Shown here: positions 1-9,495 of the stretch, piece after piece
Layout: each line of letters begins with the position of its first letter
Position numbering within the stretch: the first letter of the stretch is position 1
Source of the DNA: Planctobacterium marinum
GTDB taxonomy: Bacteria; Pseudomonadota; Gammaproteobacteria; Enterobacterales; Alteromonadaceae
Direction of reading: 5' to 3'
NCBI RefSeq assembly: GCF_020687805.1
Contig: NZ_JAJEWQ010000001.1
Span: 963,232 to 1,027,231, forward strand
Length of the DNA: 64,000 nucleotides
Position numbers and translations under genes: made by a program
The notes under the pieces: model-generated
Database searches by the model: none
Seen by the model: only the letters and a program-made list of their open reading frames with translations
What the model was told of the DNA's origin: nothing

Positions 1-1509
1 GAGGCATTGAGCAACCCGTTAACCAGCACAAATTTAACGTCAACCGCGCTGGTACTGGAAACCAGCGCCAATGGCATTGCATTAGGTGGACCCAACAGCA
101 TTGCCGTATCAGGTGACTGGATGGCGATTGCTGTCGCTGCAGATGCGCATGCCGATAACGGTGTAGTGTTGTTTTACAATGGTCTTGATGCCGCTACACC
201 GGTCTTTGTTAAAGCCGTTACCGTTGGTAATCTGCCGGACATGGTCACTTTCACGCCTGATGGCAGTAAAGTGATTGTTGCCAACGAAGGCGAACCTGCC
301 GGTGATTATTCGGTTGATCCGGAAGGCTCTGTGGCCATTATCAACATGACTGATGGCATGCCAGCAGATACCGCCACTATTCTCAACTTTACTGCCTACA
401 ACGGTATGCAGGACGCTTTAGAAGCTCAGGGAATGCACTTCCCTAATCCCAATGGCCGCACCATCAATGGCAACCTTATCAATGTGTCGGTTGCTCAGGA
501 TTTAGAGCCGGAATACATTGCTGCCACGAATGAGGTGGCCTACGTTGCACTGCAGGAAAATAACGGTCTGGCGATCGTAGATTTAACCGACAATAGTCTC
601 GAAGTGGTGGGTTTAGGCTTTAAGGATTGGAGCGACCTGTTGATTGATGGTATGGAAGATGGTGCTGTTAGTTTCGGCTCCTACGACAACCTTTATGGAA
701 TGTACCAACCCGATACCATCGCAACCTACAGCTGGAACAATGCTGATTTCGTCGTTACCGCCAATGAAGGGGATGCCAGAGAATATTTCTTTGACACCCT
801 AAATGCCGAAGGAAACCAGGACGAAGACTTGTGTGATGTCGCTGGCGGACAAGACTTTGACGAAGATGATGGCTGTCTCTCCTACACGGATGAAACTCAG
901 GGCCGCCGCCTTGATTTTGCAGCAGGTTCATCACTGGCAATGAACGCCGGTGACGATCCCGAAGATTTTGACTTTACCGCCTTCCCCATTGGTCGCCTGA
1001 CAGTAACCGCGGAGCTGGGCGACAGTGACGGCGATGGGGTATACGAAAACATATATGCCTACGGTGCTCGCTCTTTTACCATCTGGGATAGCAATGGTCT
1101 GGTAGTATTCGATTCCGGTGATGATTTTGAACGCATTACTGCATCGGTACACGGTGATGAATTCAATAACAACGACGATGCAAATGAAGGTGATTCACGC
1201 TCTGCCAACAAAGGGCCTGAACCGGAAGCTCTGACGATTGGTACTGTGGGTGACAGAACCTATGCCTTTATTGGTCTTGAGCGTATGGGCGGGATTTTCG
1301 TTTACGATATTACCAATCCCTACAACACGCAGTTTGTTGAATATGTGATCAACCGTGACACCACTGAAGGTGCAAACTTGACAGGTGATTCCGCACCGGA
1401 AGGCATGGTCTTTGTCTCTGCCGATCAAAGCCCCAGCGGCAATGCACTGGTGGTCATTGGTAATGAAATCAGTGGCACAGTAACAATCTGGCAAGTTACT
1501 CCAAACTAA
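1..1509 (+). CDS. choice-of-anchor I family protein, 5' truncated by window edge
   Basis: The reading frame is open from base 1, so the true start and any signal peptide lie outside the window. About 502 residues are visible. The protein resembles the 'choice-of-anchor I' beta-propeller-like secreted proteins, which are loosely related to alkaline-phosphatase-associated esterase-like repeats. Visible features are propeller-type phrases such as VTFTPDGSKVIVANEGEP near residue 85, acidic Asp-rich loops (DEDLCDVAGGQDFDEDDG), and a C-terminal VVIGNEISGTVTIWQV strand. The acidic loops suggest calcium binding and an extracellular location. A strong terminator follows directly, so it ends its own transcription unit and is probably not part of the glucan locus. 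The enzymatic role is unknown. Confidence 0.8.
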   Translation, partial: EALSNPLTSTNLTSTALVLETSANGIALGGPNSIAVSGDWMAIAVAADAHADNGVVLFYNGLDAATPVFVKAVTVGNLPDMVTFTPDGSKVIVANEGEPAGDYSVDPEGSVAIINMTDGMPADTATILNFTAYNGMQDALEAQGMHFPNPNGRTINGNLINVSVAQDLEPEYIAATNEVAYVALQENNGLAIVDLTDNSLEVVGLGFKDWSDLLIDGMEDGAVSFGSYDNLYGMYQPDTIATYSWNNADFVVTANEGDAREYFFDTLNAEGNQDEDLCDVAGGQDFDEDDGCLSYTDETQGRRLDFAAGSSLAMNAGDDPEDFDFTAFPIGRLTVTAELGDSDGDGVYENIYAYGARSFTIWDSNGLVVFDSGDDFERITASVHGDEFNNNDDANEGDSRSANKGPEPEALTIGTVGDRTYAFIGLERMGGIFVYDITNPYNTQFVEYVINRDTTEGANLTGDSAPEGMVFVSADQSPSGNALVVIGNEISGTVTIWQVTPN

Positions 1510-1534
1510 AAATCAGACAAAATGATAAAGTGAT

Positions 1535-1554
1535 AAGGCGCCCCGGCGCCTTTT
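1535..1554 (+). terminator. Rho-independent terminator
   Basis: Perfect 8-bp stem AAGGCGCC / GGCGCCTT with a two-base loop followed by TTTT, 26 bp after the stop of the preceding gene. Confidence 0.85.
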
Positions 1555-1574
1555 GCTGAGTTCAGTATTGTATG

Positions 1575-1595
1575 ATTGCCCATTCTTTGGGCAAT
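1575..1595. promoter_or_regulatory. Inverted repeat upstream of the lacI-type gene
   Basis: Arms ATTGCCCA and TGGGCAAT (8 bp, perfect) enclose a 5-base loop. No T-run follows on either strand, so it is more likely a protein-binding dyad than a terminator. It lies just upstream of the putative -35 box of the repressor gene. Confidence 0.4.
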
Positions 1596-1610
1596 CCGGC
1601 TATGAATCGT

Positions 1611-1641
1611 TTGACAAACCCTAAGAAGCTGAGAATATAGA
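1611..1641 (+). promoter_or_regulatory. Putative sigma-70 promoter of the LacI-type regulator
   Basis: A consensus TTGACA lies at 1611-1616. It is followed after 17 bp by AATATA, or after 19 bp by TATAGA. The start codon is about 45 bp downstream. Confidence 0.5.
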
Positions 1642-1683
1642 ACATTAATTCTTTCTCATACGAGTGCTCAGCGTTCTTATTTT

Positions 1684-2697
1684 ATGGCAACAATCAAACA
1701 AGTTTCCGAACTGGCTGGTGTATCATTAGCAACAGTTTCCCGGGTCATAAATGATACCGATCAGGTAAAACCCGCCACCCGCGCCAAAGTCGAAGATGCC
1801 ATGAAAAAGCTGGGTTACCGCCCCAACTTTATTGCTCAGTCACTTGCCTCCAATAAAAGTAATACCGTGGGCTATGTTGTACCGGAATTACACGGATCGT
1901 TTTTTGGCGACATGTTATCCGGTTCAGAAAGGCTGTTAAAGAAAGCCAAGAAGCATCTGTTTATCGCTGCCGGACACAGTAATGAAGAAGATGAAATCAA
2001 GGCCATCGAATCCTTACTTGGCAGACGATGTGATGCACTAATCTTGCATCTGGAAGCGGTCTCAAACGACTATCTTATTGAACTGTCCAAAGACAATGTT
2101 GATTTTGTGGTGGTTAACCGTTACATCCCGGAAATTGCCGACCGCTGTATCAGTCTGGATAATGTCAAAGGTGGCTATATCGCCACGAAAACGTTAATCC
2201 GCTACGGCCATCGCGACATTGCTTATATTTCAGGTTCGTTGTGGAAATCTGACGCCGCCGACCGGTTGGCAGGTCACAAACAAGCATTACAGGATGCCAA
2301 TATTCCCTACAATCGCCTGCGCGTATTCGAAGGCAACTTCCAGGCCAGCTCCGGGTATGAGGGAATGCTGTCATTTTTGAACTCAGGACAAGCACCAACT
2401 GCGGTGGCTTGTGCCAATGATGAAATGGCTTATGGGGCGGCTGATGCTATCCGTGAACGCGGATTATCTATTCCCGATGATATCTCGTTGGTGGGTTTTG
2501 ATAACATCGAATTTTCCCGCTTTTCCCATCCAAAACTGAGCACAGTTGACTACCCTACCCGCGCTATCGGAGAAACGGCAGCCAACTGGATATTAAGTCG
2601 CATATACGGCCAGGGGCCATTTGATGCTACCCACATTTTTATGCCTGAACTCATAAGTCGGGACAGTATCGCCATGCTGAAGAGTGACAAGGCATAG
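1684..2697 (+). CDS. LacI-family transcriptional repressor (beta-glucan locus)
   Basis: A 337-residue regulator of standard LacI length. Residues 1-50 form the HTH with hinge (TIKQVSELAGVSLATVSRVI, then RPNFIAQSLASN). Residues 60-337 are the periplasmic-binding-protein-like sensor fold, ending in the family's VGFDNIEFSRFSHPKLSTVDYP region. It lies at the edge of the glucan locus and converges on the GPH transporter gene. Four palindromes of LacI type (TGTAAGCGCTTACA core) sit before the GH1/FHS genes and the large GH16 gene, so it most likely represses them and is released by a glucose disaccharide or similar inducer. I see no copy of the operator before its own start, so autoregulation is not supported. 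Confidence 0.93.
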   Translation: MATIKQVSELAGVSLATVSRVINDTDQVKPATRAKVEDAMKKLGYRPNFIAQSLASNKSNTVGYVVPELHGSFFGDMLSGSERLLKKAKKHLFIAAGHSNEEDEIKAIESLLGRRCDALILHLEAVSNDYLIELSKDNVDFVVVNRYIPEIADRCISLDNVKGGYIATKTLIRYGHRDIAYISGSLWKSDAADRLAGHKQALQDANIPYNRLRVFEGNFQASSGYEGMLSFLNSGQAPTAVACANDEMAYGAADAIRERGLSIPDDISLVGFDNIEFSRFSHPKLSTVDYPTRAIGETAANWILSRIYGQGPFDATHIFMPELISRDSIAMLKSDKA

Positions 2698-2706
2698 CGT
2701 TTTCAG

Positions 2707-4041
2707 TTAACTGACCCGGGTTAAATCTGGCAGATCGCGATGGATATCATCGAGTTTTTGCTCTGTCAGGTTGTAAAACTTCATTACCACGGCCACCAGG
2801 ATAAAACTGATGGCCGGATACAGAGTAAAGGACAACAATATGCCTTGTTTCGCGACATCGGTTTGCTCTGTGTCAGCGACGTAGCCATATGCAGCCAATA
2901 ACCAACCCGCGATTGCGCCACCGATGGCCAATCCCAATTTAATAAAAAACACTACCGAAGAATACACCAGGCCGTTGATCCTGATACCGCTTTTCCAATG
3001 CCCATAATCCACCACATCGGCCATTTTAGCCCAAAGCAATGGCGTACCAATCTGCAAGCTGAAACACCATAAGAAGTACAGTGCAAAAGCTAATATAATC
3101 TGCTGATCGCCCACAAAAAAAGCAGCAATGGAAAAACCGGCAGCAATCAGTTGCATCGCAATATACAACTTGATTTTGCATATCCGTTTAGCCAGGTAAG
3201 CCGAATACGCACAACCTAAAATATTGCCAATCATGCCCAAAGTCACAAACCAGGTAATCAAATCTTCTCTGAGCAGGTAGTACTTCACATAATAAATGGC
3301 CAGCGTTGAGCGCATCACAATGCCGGTTAACACAAAAATGGCGGCCAGACACAAAATTCGCCATTGGTCGTTATGCCATAAAATAGCCAGTTCTTTTTTG
3401 AAGTCAGATTTTTGCGTTACCGGTGGATGCACGCGTTCTTTAGTACCGGCAAAACACAATAAAAACAGGATCACACCTAAAATACTCATGGCCGTGATCG
3501 TTAACTGATATCCTCTGGCTTTATCGCCTTGTCCTAACAAATCTACCAGAGGGATAGTCAGCGCCGTAACTAACAGTCCACCAAGCATGCCAAATACAAA
3601 GCGATAAGACTGGATTGAAACCCGCTCTCTTGGATCAGCGGTCAAGACTCCCCCCAGCGCAGAATAAGGAATATTGATAGCCGTGTAGGCCATCATTAAC
3701 AACGTATAGGTGACAAAGGCATATATCATCTTGCCATTTTCGGACAGTTCCGGCGTGGTAAAGGCCAGAATACTGATCACCGCAAAGGGGATCGCTAACC
3801 AGAGTAAATAAGGGCGAAATTTGCCATATTTGGTATTGGTGCGGTCAGTCAACGCCCCCATCAGAGGGTCAGTGATGGCATCAACGACCCGGACCGCTAA
3901 AAACAATATGCCGACGACCGCCGGAGAAATACCGAAGATATCGGTATAAAAAAATGACAGGAACAGCATGACCGTTTGAAAAATGATATTGCTTGCGGTA
4001 TCCCCTAACCCGTAAGCCACTTTTTCTTTTACTGATACCAT
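2707..4041 (-). CDS. GPH-family sugar:cation symporter (MFS)
   Basis: A 444-residue membrane protein with about 12 hydrophobic segments, of the glycoside-pentoside-hexuronide:cation symporter family. The N-terminus has the family pattern KVAYGLGDTASNIIFQ, followed by DAITDPLMGALTDRT, typical of the loop 2-3 cation/sugar site. The C-terminal half has WAKMADVVDYGHWKSG, another family hallmark. It is 34 bp downstream of the GH1 gene on the same strand, so the pair is an operon. The likely job is import of a beta-glucoside disaccharide (laminaribiose, gentiobiose or cellobiose) across the inner membrane for GH1. Substrate is inferred from context. Confidence 0.9.
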   Translation of the reverse strand: MVSVKEKVAYGLGDTASNIIFQTVMLFLSFFYTDIFGISPAVVGILFLAVRVVDAITDPLMGALTDRTNTKYGKFRPYLLWLAIPFAVISILAFTTPELSENGKMIYAFVTYTLLMMAYTAINIPYSALGGVLTADPRERVSIQSYRFVFGMLGGLLVTALTIPLVDLLGQGDKARGYQLTITAMSILGVILFLLCFAGTKERVHPPVTQKSDFKKELAILWHNDQWRILCLAAIFVLTGIVMRSTLAIYYVKYYLLREDLITWFVTLGMIGNILGCAYSAYLAKRICKIKLYIAMQLIAAGFSIAAFFVGDQQIILAFALYFLWCFSLQIGTPLLWAKMADVVDYGHWKSGIRINGLVYSSVVFFIKLGLAIGGAIAGWLLAAYGYVADTEQTDVAKQGILLSFTLYPAISFILVAVVMKFYNLTEQKLDDIHRDLPDLTRVS

Positions 4042-4075
4042 TTAGCTTTTCATCCCCAAATAATGCGCACAACAC

Positions 4076-5404
4076 TTACCGAGCCAACAGAAATTCCCGA
4101 TAGGCAAGGCCACTTTGTTTTATGATTCTTTTTTGATCCTGATAGTCTACGTAAACAATACCAAATCGTTTTAAATAGCCTTCTGCCCATTCAAAATTGT
4201 CCATCAGACTCCAGGCAAAATAGCCGCGAATATCTACTCCCAGTGCCATGGCTTGTTCAACAGCATGCAGATGCGTTCTGAAATAAGCAACGCGTGCTTT
4301 GTCTACAACGGCACCGTCTTTCAACACATCCGGCATTGCCGCGCCATTTTCGGTTATGTACATGGGTGGTAGCTGATATTGTTCATGAAGTTGCACTAAA
4401 ATATCCGTTAAGCCTTGCGGGTAAATCTCCCACCCCATATCAGTGAGTGGCAAGGGCTTTTTGGAAGATTCCCGGAATCCCTCCTGTGGATCGGCAACAT
4501 ACCTTTCACGTGTATAGTAATTAATTCCAAGATAGTCCAGCTTTGCCGCTATTATTTCCAGATCACCATCCACAATATCGGGTTTTTCTTCTTCGGGTAG
4601 TTGTTCAATAAGCGTGGGATATTCGCCGGTTAGCAGTGGGCAGATGTACCACTGATTAAAGTGTTCGTCGGCCAGTCTGGCGGCAATTTGATCCTCATGG
4701 CTATCAGTTTCACCATATCTGGGACTGACATTGACCACGATGCCACTTTCACTGTCAGGGCAATTCTGGCGCAGCTTTGCCATTGCCAAACCATGTGCCA
4801 GCAATAAATAATGTGCGGCTTTTTTACCAAACTCACGCCCGACTTTGCCGGGAGCATGAACGCCAATTTCATAGCCCAGGTAAGCGCTACAAAACGGTTC
4901 GTTTAACGTGGCCCAGGAATACACGTATTCTCCGAGCGCTTTACTGACCACATCAGCATAATGGGCAAACTGATAAGCCGTTTCCCGATTAAGCCAGCCG
5001 CCGGCATCTTCAAGGTATTGTGGCAAATCCCAGTGATACAGGGTGACATATGCTTTAATATTAAGGGCTTTTAATCGCTTGAGAATATTGAGGTAAAACT
5101 GAATTCCCTCAGGTTTTACATTCCCCTGTGCATCCACTACGCGGCCCCAGGAAATGGAAAAGCGATAGGCATCAACGCCCAGATGCGATATCAACTCCAG
5201 GTCTTCATGCCATAACTCGTAATGATTGCAGGCGATGTCCCCGTTGGAGTTGTCACGAATTGCTCCCTCTTTTGCGCAAAACGTATCCCAAATGTTTCGG
5301 TCACGGGTATTAATTCCACCTTCAATCTGAAAAGCAGCAGTGGCGACACCAAAACAAAAGTTCTTCTTTCGTAGCGGAGAATGTGGAGCAATATCTAATT
5401 TCAT
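4076..5404 (-). CDS. GH1 beta-glucosidase, cytoplasmic
   Basis: A 442-residue family-1 glycoside hydrolase. The acid/base glutamate is in TLNEPF and the nucleophile in YITENGA, and the substrate-binding WSLMDNFEWAEGY lies near the C-terminus. There is no signal peptide, so it acts in the cytoplasm on imported beta-glucosides. I place the start at the ATG of MKLDIAPHSP. The frame stays open upstream to a TTG at 5533, but that extension would translate through an operator palindrome and has no GH1 similarity. The full length then fits GH1 enzymes (about 440-450 residues). It heads an operon with the GPH symporter and is presumably controlled by the operators at 5509-5572. Confidence 0.93.
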   Translation of the reverse strand: MKLDIAPHSPLRKKNFCFGVATAAFQIEGGINTRDRNIWDTFCAKEGAIRDNSNGDIACNHYELWHEDLELISHLGVDAYRFSISWGRVVDAQGNVKPEGIQFYLNILKRLKALNIKAYVTLYHWDLPQYLEDAGGWLNRETAYQFAHYADVVSKALGEYVYSWATLNEPFCSAYLGYEIGVHAPGKVGREFGKKAAHYLLLAHGLAMAKLRQNCPDSESGIVVNVSPRYGETDSHEDQIAARLADEHFNQWYICPLLTGEYPTLIEQLPEEEKPDIVDGDLEIIAAKLDYLGINYYTRERYVADPQEGFRESSKKPLPLTDMGWEIYPQGLTDILVQLHEQYQLPPMYITENGAAMPDVLKDGAVVDKARVAYFRTHLHAVEQAMALGVDIRGYFAWSLMDNFEWAEGYLKRFGIVYVDYQDQKRIIKQSGLAYREFLLAR

Positions 5405-5508
5405 AACAGAGTTTATCCGGCAGAATTCAGCAATAATATAGGCTGCTACTAACGGGCAATCTTCACTACCCGGCTTTGGTTTCGCTTGAGAATCGTCAGC
5501 AACCGTCC

Positions 5509-5522
5509 TGTAAGCGCTTACA
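5509..5522. promoter_or_regulatory. LacI-type operator O1 (GH1/FHS divergent region)
   Basis: Perfect 14-bp palindrome TGTAAGCGCTTACA with the central GCGC/AGCGCT core typical of LacI-family operators. It lies about 105 bp upstream of the GH1 start. Its centre is 49 bp from that of operator O2. Confidence 0.85.
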
Positions 5523-5556
5523 TTTTCACTCAAAAAAATTTGTTAAGAAAATTTAA

Positions 5557-5572
5557 ATGTAAGCGCTTTCAT
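5557..5572. promoter_or_regulatory. LacI-type operator O2 (GH1/FHS divergent region)
   Basis: ATGTAAGCGCTTTCAT, one substitution from a perfect 16-bp palindrome. It lies between the divergent GH1 and FHS-transporter genes, so one repressor could control both directions. Confidence 0.85.
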
Positions 5573-5661
5573 TTATGTTAATGTGTTGTTACAATGCCGT
5601 CAAACAAATATTTCATTTATAGTGAAAAAACACTTAGCACTATTACAAGGCGGACAAGTCT

Positions 5662-6915
5662 ATGGCTGGAATTTCAGCGGGAAATACAAATAACGTGCAA
5701 CCACAGGATGTGCAGATAAATAATCGCTTTGCACTCATTTCGTTAACTTCTTTGTTTTTTATCTGGGGATTGATCACATCACTGAATGACATACTAATCC
5801 CACACCTTAAAGGTGTTTTTGAACTTACCTACACTCAGGCAATGTTGGTGCAGTTTTGTTTTTTCAGCGCCTATTTTCTGGTCTCTATCCCCGCCGGACG
5901 GCTCATACAAAAATCGGGCTACCAGCTCGGAATCTTCATCGGTCTGGTAACCGCCGCCGTTGGCTGCTTAATATTTATCCCTTCCGCACAAATTCCTGCG
6001 TACTGGATGTTCCTTGGAGCGCTATTTATCCTGGCATCGGGGATCACCATATTGCAGGTAGCGGCTAATCCATTAGTTACGCTGATGGGCAAGCCAGAAA
6101 CGGCATCAGCAAGACTGAATATGACCCAGGCGTTTAATTCCCTGGGAGCCACCGCAGGCCCAATTGTTGGTGGTATTTTGATTTTCGGTGGAACACACGG
6201 TGCGGACGGCGCCTCAGTCGATAAAGTGATCGTTCCCTATCTGGGATTAGCCGTTATTCTTATCGCCCTTGGTATCTATTTTAAAATGATCCACATCCCG
6301 GATACGCACACCACGGAAGCCAGCGATGCAGAAGTACCGGCCAACGACAGCATCTGGCGACATAAACACCTGATTCTCGGCGCCATTGGCATATTTACCT
6401 ATGTCGGTGCCGAAGTGTCCATTGGTAGCTTTTTAGTGAGCTATTTAGGCGAAGCCAATATCGGCAATATGTCAGAAGCACAGGCCGCTAATTACGTTGC
6501 CTATTTCTGGGGAGGTGCGCTGATAGGTCGTTTTATTGGTGCCGCTCTGATGAGTTATATCGCAGCCAACAAGATCCTGGCGTTCAATGGTGCAATGTCC
6601 ATCTTATTACTTGCCGCCACCATGAGCTTTGATGGTGCGATTGCCATGTGGTCGGTTATTGCCGTGGGTCTTTGTAACTCCATCATGTTCCCCACCATTT
6701 TCAGTCTGGCCATCAAAAAATTGGGCCCTCTAACCAGCCAGGGTTCCGGATTGTTGTGTTTGGCTATTGTTGGCGGTGCGGTAATCCCTCTGTGTCAGGG
6801 CGTACTGGCTGACACCATTGGTATTCAGGCCTCATTTGTATTGCCGCTGGTTTGCTATGTCTACATCGCATTTTTTGGCTTTAAGGGCTTTAAGCCCCGC
6901 GGAACTGAATACTAA
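5662..6915 (+). CDS. FHS-family (FucP/GluP-like) sugar MFS transporter
   Basis: A 417-residue, 12-helix permease of the fucose/glucose/galactose:H+ symporter family. Family-typical sequence is seen near residue 30 (FFIWGLITSLNDILIPHLK) and in TM4-5 (ILQVAANPLVTLMG, then LNMTQAFNSLGATAGP). An AAGGCGG ribosome-binding site is 8 bp before the ATG. Context (GH1, GH3, two GH16) suggests glucose or a short beta-glucan product as substrate. It is followed after 30 bp by the GH3 lipoprotein and then the first GH16, forming a three-gene operon expressed from the operator-containing divergent region. Confidence 0.9.
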   Translation: MAGISAGNTNNVQPQDVQINNRFALISLTSLFFIWGLITSLNDILIPHLKGVFELTYTQAMLVQFCFFSAYFLVSIPAGRLIQKSGYQLGIFIGLVTAAVGCLIFIPSAQIPAYWMFLGALFILASGITILQVAANPLVTLMGKPETASARLNMTQAFNSLGATAGPIVGGILIFGGTHGADGASVDKVIVPYLGLAVILIALGIYFKMIHIPDTHTTEASDAEVPANDSIWRHKHLILGAIGIFTYVGAEVSIGSFLVSYLGEANIGNMSEAQAANYVAYFWGGALIGRFIGAALMSYIAANKILAFNGAMSILLLAATMSFDGAIAMWSVIAVGLCNSIMFPTIFSLAIKKLGPLTSQGSGLLCLAIVGGAVIPLCQGVLADTIGIQASFVLPLVCYVYIAFFGFKGFKPRGTEY

Positions 6916-6945
6916 CAGACAACCCGAATTCAAAGGTAAGTTACA

Positions 6946-9495
6946 ATGAGTAAAACACTTTCTCTCCTTGCGTCCAGCATTGCGACATTATTATTGGCAG
7001 GTTGCCAGCCGGCAGTTACGGAGCAAAATACCGGCGCAGATACTTCTCGGGCTGAACCTAACGTTCATGCAATCTGGCCAAAACTGGATATCGCTATTAA
7101 ACCTGATGCCGCTGTCGAAGCCAAAGTGAAAGAACTGCTTTCGGGTATGACATTGCCACAAAAAGTGGCACAGGTTATCCAGCCTGAAATCCGTGACATT
7201 AGTGTTGAGGATATGCGTCGATATGGATTCGGCTCCTATCTCAATGGTGGCGGCGCCTATCCGGACAATAACAAACACGCCACTGTATCCGACTGGGTAG
7301 CACTGGCGGAGGCCATGTATCAGGCTTCAATCGACGACAGCCTGGATGGTTCCGGCATTCCTACCATGTGGGGTACTGACGCCGTTCACGGTCACAATAA
7401 CGTGATTGGTGCCACGATTTTTCCGCACAATATCGGTTTGGGTGCCGCGAATGATCCAGACCTGATCAAACGCATTGCGGGCGCAACGTCAATCGAAGTT
7501 CAGGCAACCGGTATCGACTGGATTTTTGCGCCTACCGTTGCCGCTGCTCGCGATGATCGTTGGGGCCGAACCTATGAAAGTTATTCAGAAGATCCGGCGA
7601 TAATCCGGGATTATTCAGAAGCGATAGTGCAAGGCCTTCAGGGTGATGATGAAAGCGACTTTTTTGGTGACGACAAAGTCATCTCAACAGTTAAACACTT
7701 TATCGGTGATGGTGGCACAGAAAAGGGCGACGATCAGGGCAACAACATCGCTGACGAAGCAACCTTATTCACTATCCATGCTCAGGGTTACGTAGGCGGT
7801 TTAAGCGCAGGTTCGCAAACTGTCATGGCGTCGTTTAACAGCTGGCATGGTGAAAAAATTCATGGCAAAAAATACCTGTTAACCGATGTGCTGAAAACGC
7901 GAATGGGCTTTGATGGTTTTGTGGTTGGCGACTGGAATGGTCACGGTCAGATAAAAGGTTGCAGTAATGAAAACTGTGCTCAGGCCATGAATGCCGGGCT
8001 GGACGTTTATATGGTACCCACCCAGGCGTGGAAACCACTCTATGAAAACCTGATTGCTCAGGTACAATCCGGAGAAATCCCCCAGTCCCGACTTGATGAT
8101 GCCGTAACCAGAGTGTTGCGCGTTAAAGTGCGCGCCGGTTTATTCGACAAACCATCACCTGCGAATCGACCTCACGCCAACAAACAGTCGCTGATTGGTG
8201 CTCAGGCTCACAGAGATATTGCCCGTGAAGCGGTTCGAAAATCACTGGTGTTACTGAAAAACAATCAACAAACTCTGCCGCTTTCTCCCAATCAGAAAGT
8301 CCTGGTGGCCGGTGATGCCGCACACAATATTGGCAAACAATCGGGTGGCTGGAGTATTACCTGGCAGGGAACGGGCAACAACAATTCAGATTTTCCCGGT
8401 GGTACCTCCATTTACGACGGTATAGCTTCAGTAGTGACTCAGGCAGGCGGTCAAGTTGAGCTGTCTGAGCAAGGCACATTTACTGAAAAGCCGGATGTTG
8501 CAATCGTGGTATTTGGCGAGGAGCCTTATGCTGAAGGCAATGGCGATTTAGACAATGTGGAATATCAACGCGGCAGTAAATCCGACCTTGCCCTACTCAA
8601 ATCACTTAAAGCTCAGGATATCCCGGTGGTTTCTCTGTTTATCAGTGGCAGACCAATGTGGGTGAATCCCGAAATCAACGCTTCTGACGCTTTTGTCGCC
8701 GCCTGGTTACCCGGCTCAGAAGGACAAGGCATTGCCGATGTATTGTTCACCGATAGCCAGGGTGAAATCCAACATGATTTTCACGGGAAACTCAGCTTCA
8801 GTTGGCCGAAGACACCTCAACAACAAGCCAATAAGGGCGAGGCAGATTACGCTCCGTTATTCCCCTACGGGTACGGGTTAAGTTATCGTTCTGACGCCAA
8901 ACCAATCACAATGCTGGCTGAGGACAATGGCAGTTCTGGCGCGACACTGGATGATCGGGCCTTATATCAGGGGGCGGTGAAAGCCCCCTGGCAACTGGCC
9001 GCGGTCGATGCTCAGGGGCAACAGGTTATGACCGCCAGTGTGCTTAACAGCGATGCAATCAAGGTCAGAACCCGTGACCGACGGGTGCAGGAAGATGCGT
9101 TGCAAATAACCTGGCTCAATGACGCGGCATTTGGTTTGTACAGCCCCTTTCCCGATGACCTCATGGGTTTCCTGGAATCCGGAGCCAGCCTGCAGTTTGA
9201 CGTAAACGTGACCAGCATCAGTGATAGTGTGCAACTCAAATTGATCTGTATGGATAACTGCGTCAACAGCATAGACCTCACCGCAACACTGAGTGCGGCG
9301 CAGGGTAACGCCTGGCAAACCGTGCAACTGCCACTGCAATGCCTGGCGAAGCAAGGTGTTAACTTTACAAAAATTATGTCCCCTTTCGCATTGCATGCAA
9401 CACAAGGGACGCAGTTGCAGATATCCGATGTCATACTCACCAGTCAACCTGAGGAAAGTGCATCCATACCGCAATCCTGTCGGAGTGAACAATAA
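6946..9495 (+). CDS. GH3 exo-beta-glucosidase/glucan hydrolase, lipoprotein
   Basis: An 849-residue family-3 enzyme. A lipoprotein signal ends at LLLAGC (Cys20), so it is membrane-anchored, periplasmic or on the outer membrane. The (beta/alpha)8 domain spans about 45-400 with MWGTDAVHGHN and KHFIGDGGT. The nucleophile is Asp329 in GFVVGDWNGHG. The second domain (about 400-640) carries the acid/base region VVFGEEPYAEGNGD. Residues about 660-849 form an extra beta-sandwich like the ExoP-type galactose-binding-like domain found on marine exo-1,3/1,4-beta-glucanases. The stop overlaps the next start (TAATG), so it is translationally coupled to the GH16 gene. It probably trims laminarin oligosaccharides to glucose. 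Confidence 0.93.
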   Translation: MSKTLSLLASSIATLLLAGCQPAVTEQNTGADTSRAEPNVHAIWPKLDIAIKPDAAVEAKVKELLSGMTLPQKVAQVIQPEIRDISVEDMRRYGFGSYLNGGGAYPDNNKHATVSDWVALAEAMYQASIDDSLDGSGIPTMWGTDAVHGHNNVIGATIFPHNIGLGAANDPDLIKRIAGATSIEVQATGIDWIFAPTVAAARDDRWGRTYESYSEDPAIIRDYSEAIVQGLQGDDESDFFGDDKVISTVKHFIGDGGTEKGDDQGNNIADEATLFTIHAQGYVGGLSAGSQTVMASFNSWHGEKIHGKKYLLTDVLKTRMGFDGFVVGDWNGHGQIKGCSNENCAQAMNAGLDVYMVPTQAWKPLYENLIAQVQSGEIPQSRLDDAVTRVLRVKVRAGLFDKPSPANRPHANKQSLIGAQAHRDIAREAVRKSLVLLKNNQQTLPLSPNQKVLVAGDAAHNIGKQSGGWSITWQGTGNNNSDFPGGTSIYDGIASVVTQAGGQVELSEQGTFTEKPDVAIVVFGEEPYAEGNGDLDNVEYQRGSKSDLALLKSLKAQDIPVVSLFISGRPMWVNPEINASDAFVAAWLPGSEGQGIADVLFTDSQGEIQHDFHGKLSFSWPKTPQQQANKGEADYAPLFPYGYGLSYRSDAKPITMLAEDNGSSGATLDDRALYQGAVKAPWQLAAVDAQGQQVMTASVLNSDAIKVRTRDRRVQEDALQITWLNDAAFGLYSPFPDDLMGFLESGASLQFDVNVTSISDSVQLKLICMDNCVNSIDLTATLSAAQGNAWQTVQLPLQCLAKQGVNFTKIMSPFALHATQGTQLQISDVILTSQPEESASIPQSCRSEQ

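Noticed and set aside
5405-5533. N-terminal extension of the GH1 gene to a TTG
   Set aside because: The extension translates the operator TGTAAGCGCTTACA and has no GH1 similarity; the ATG at 5404 gives normal family length.
9012-9492. Antisense frames of 142-176 residues over the GH3 3' end
   Set aside because: No Shine-Dalgarno and no family resemblance; the sense strand is clearly coding.
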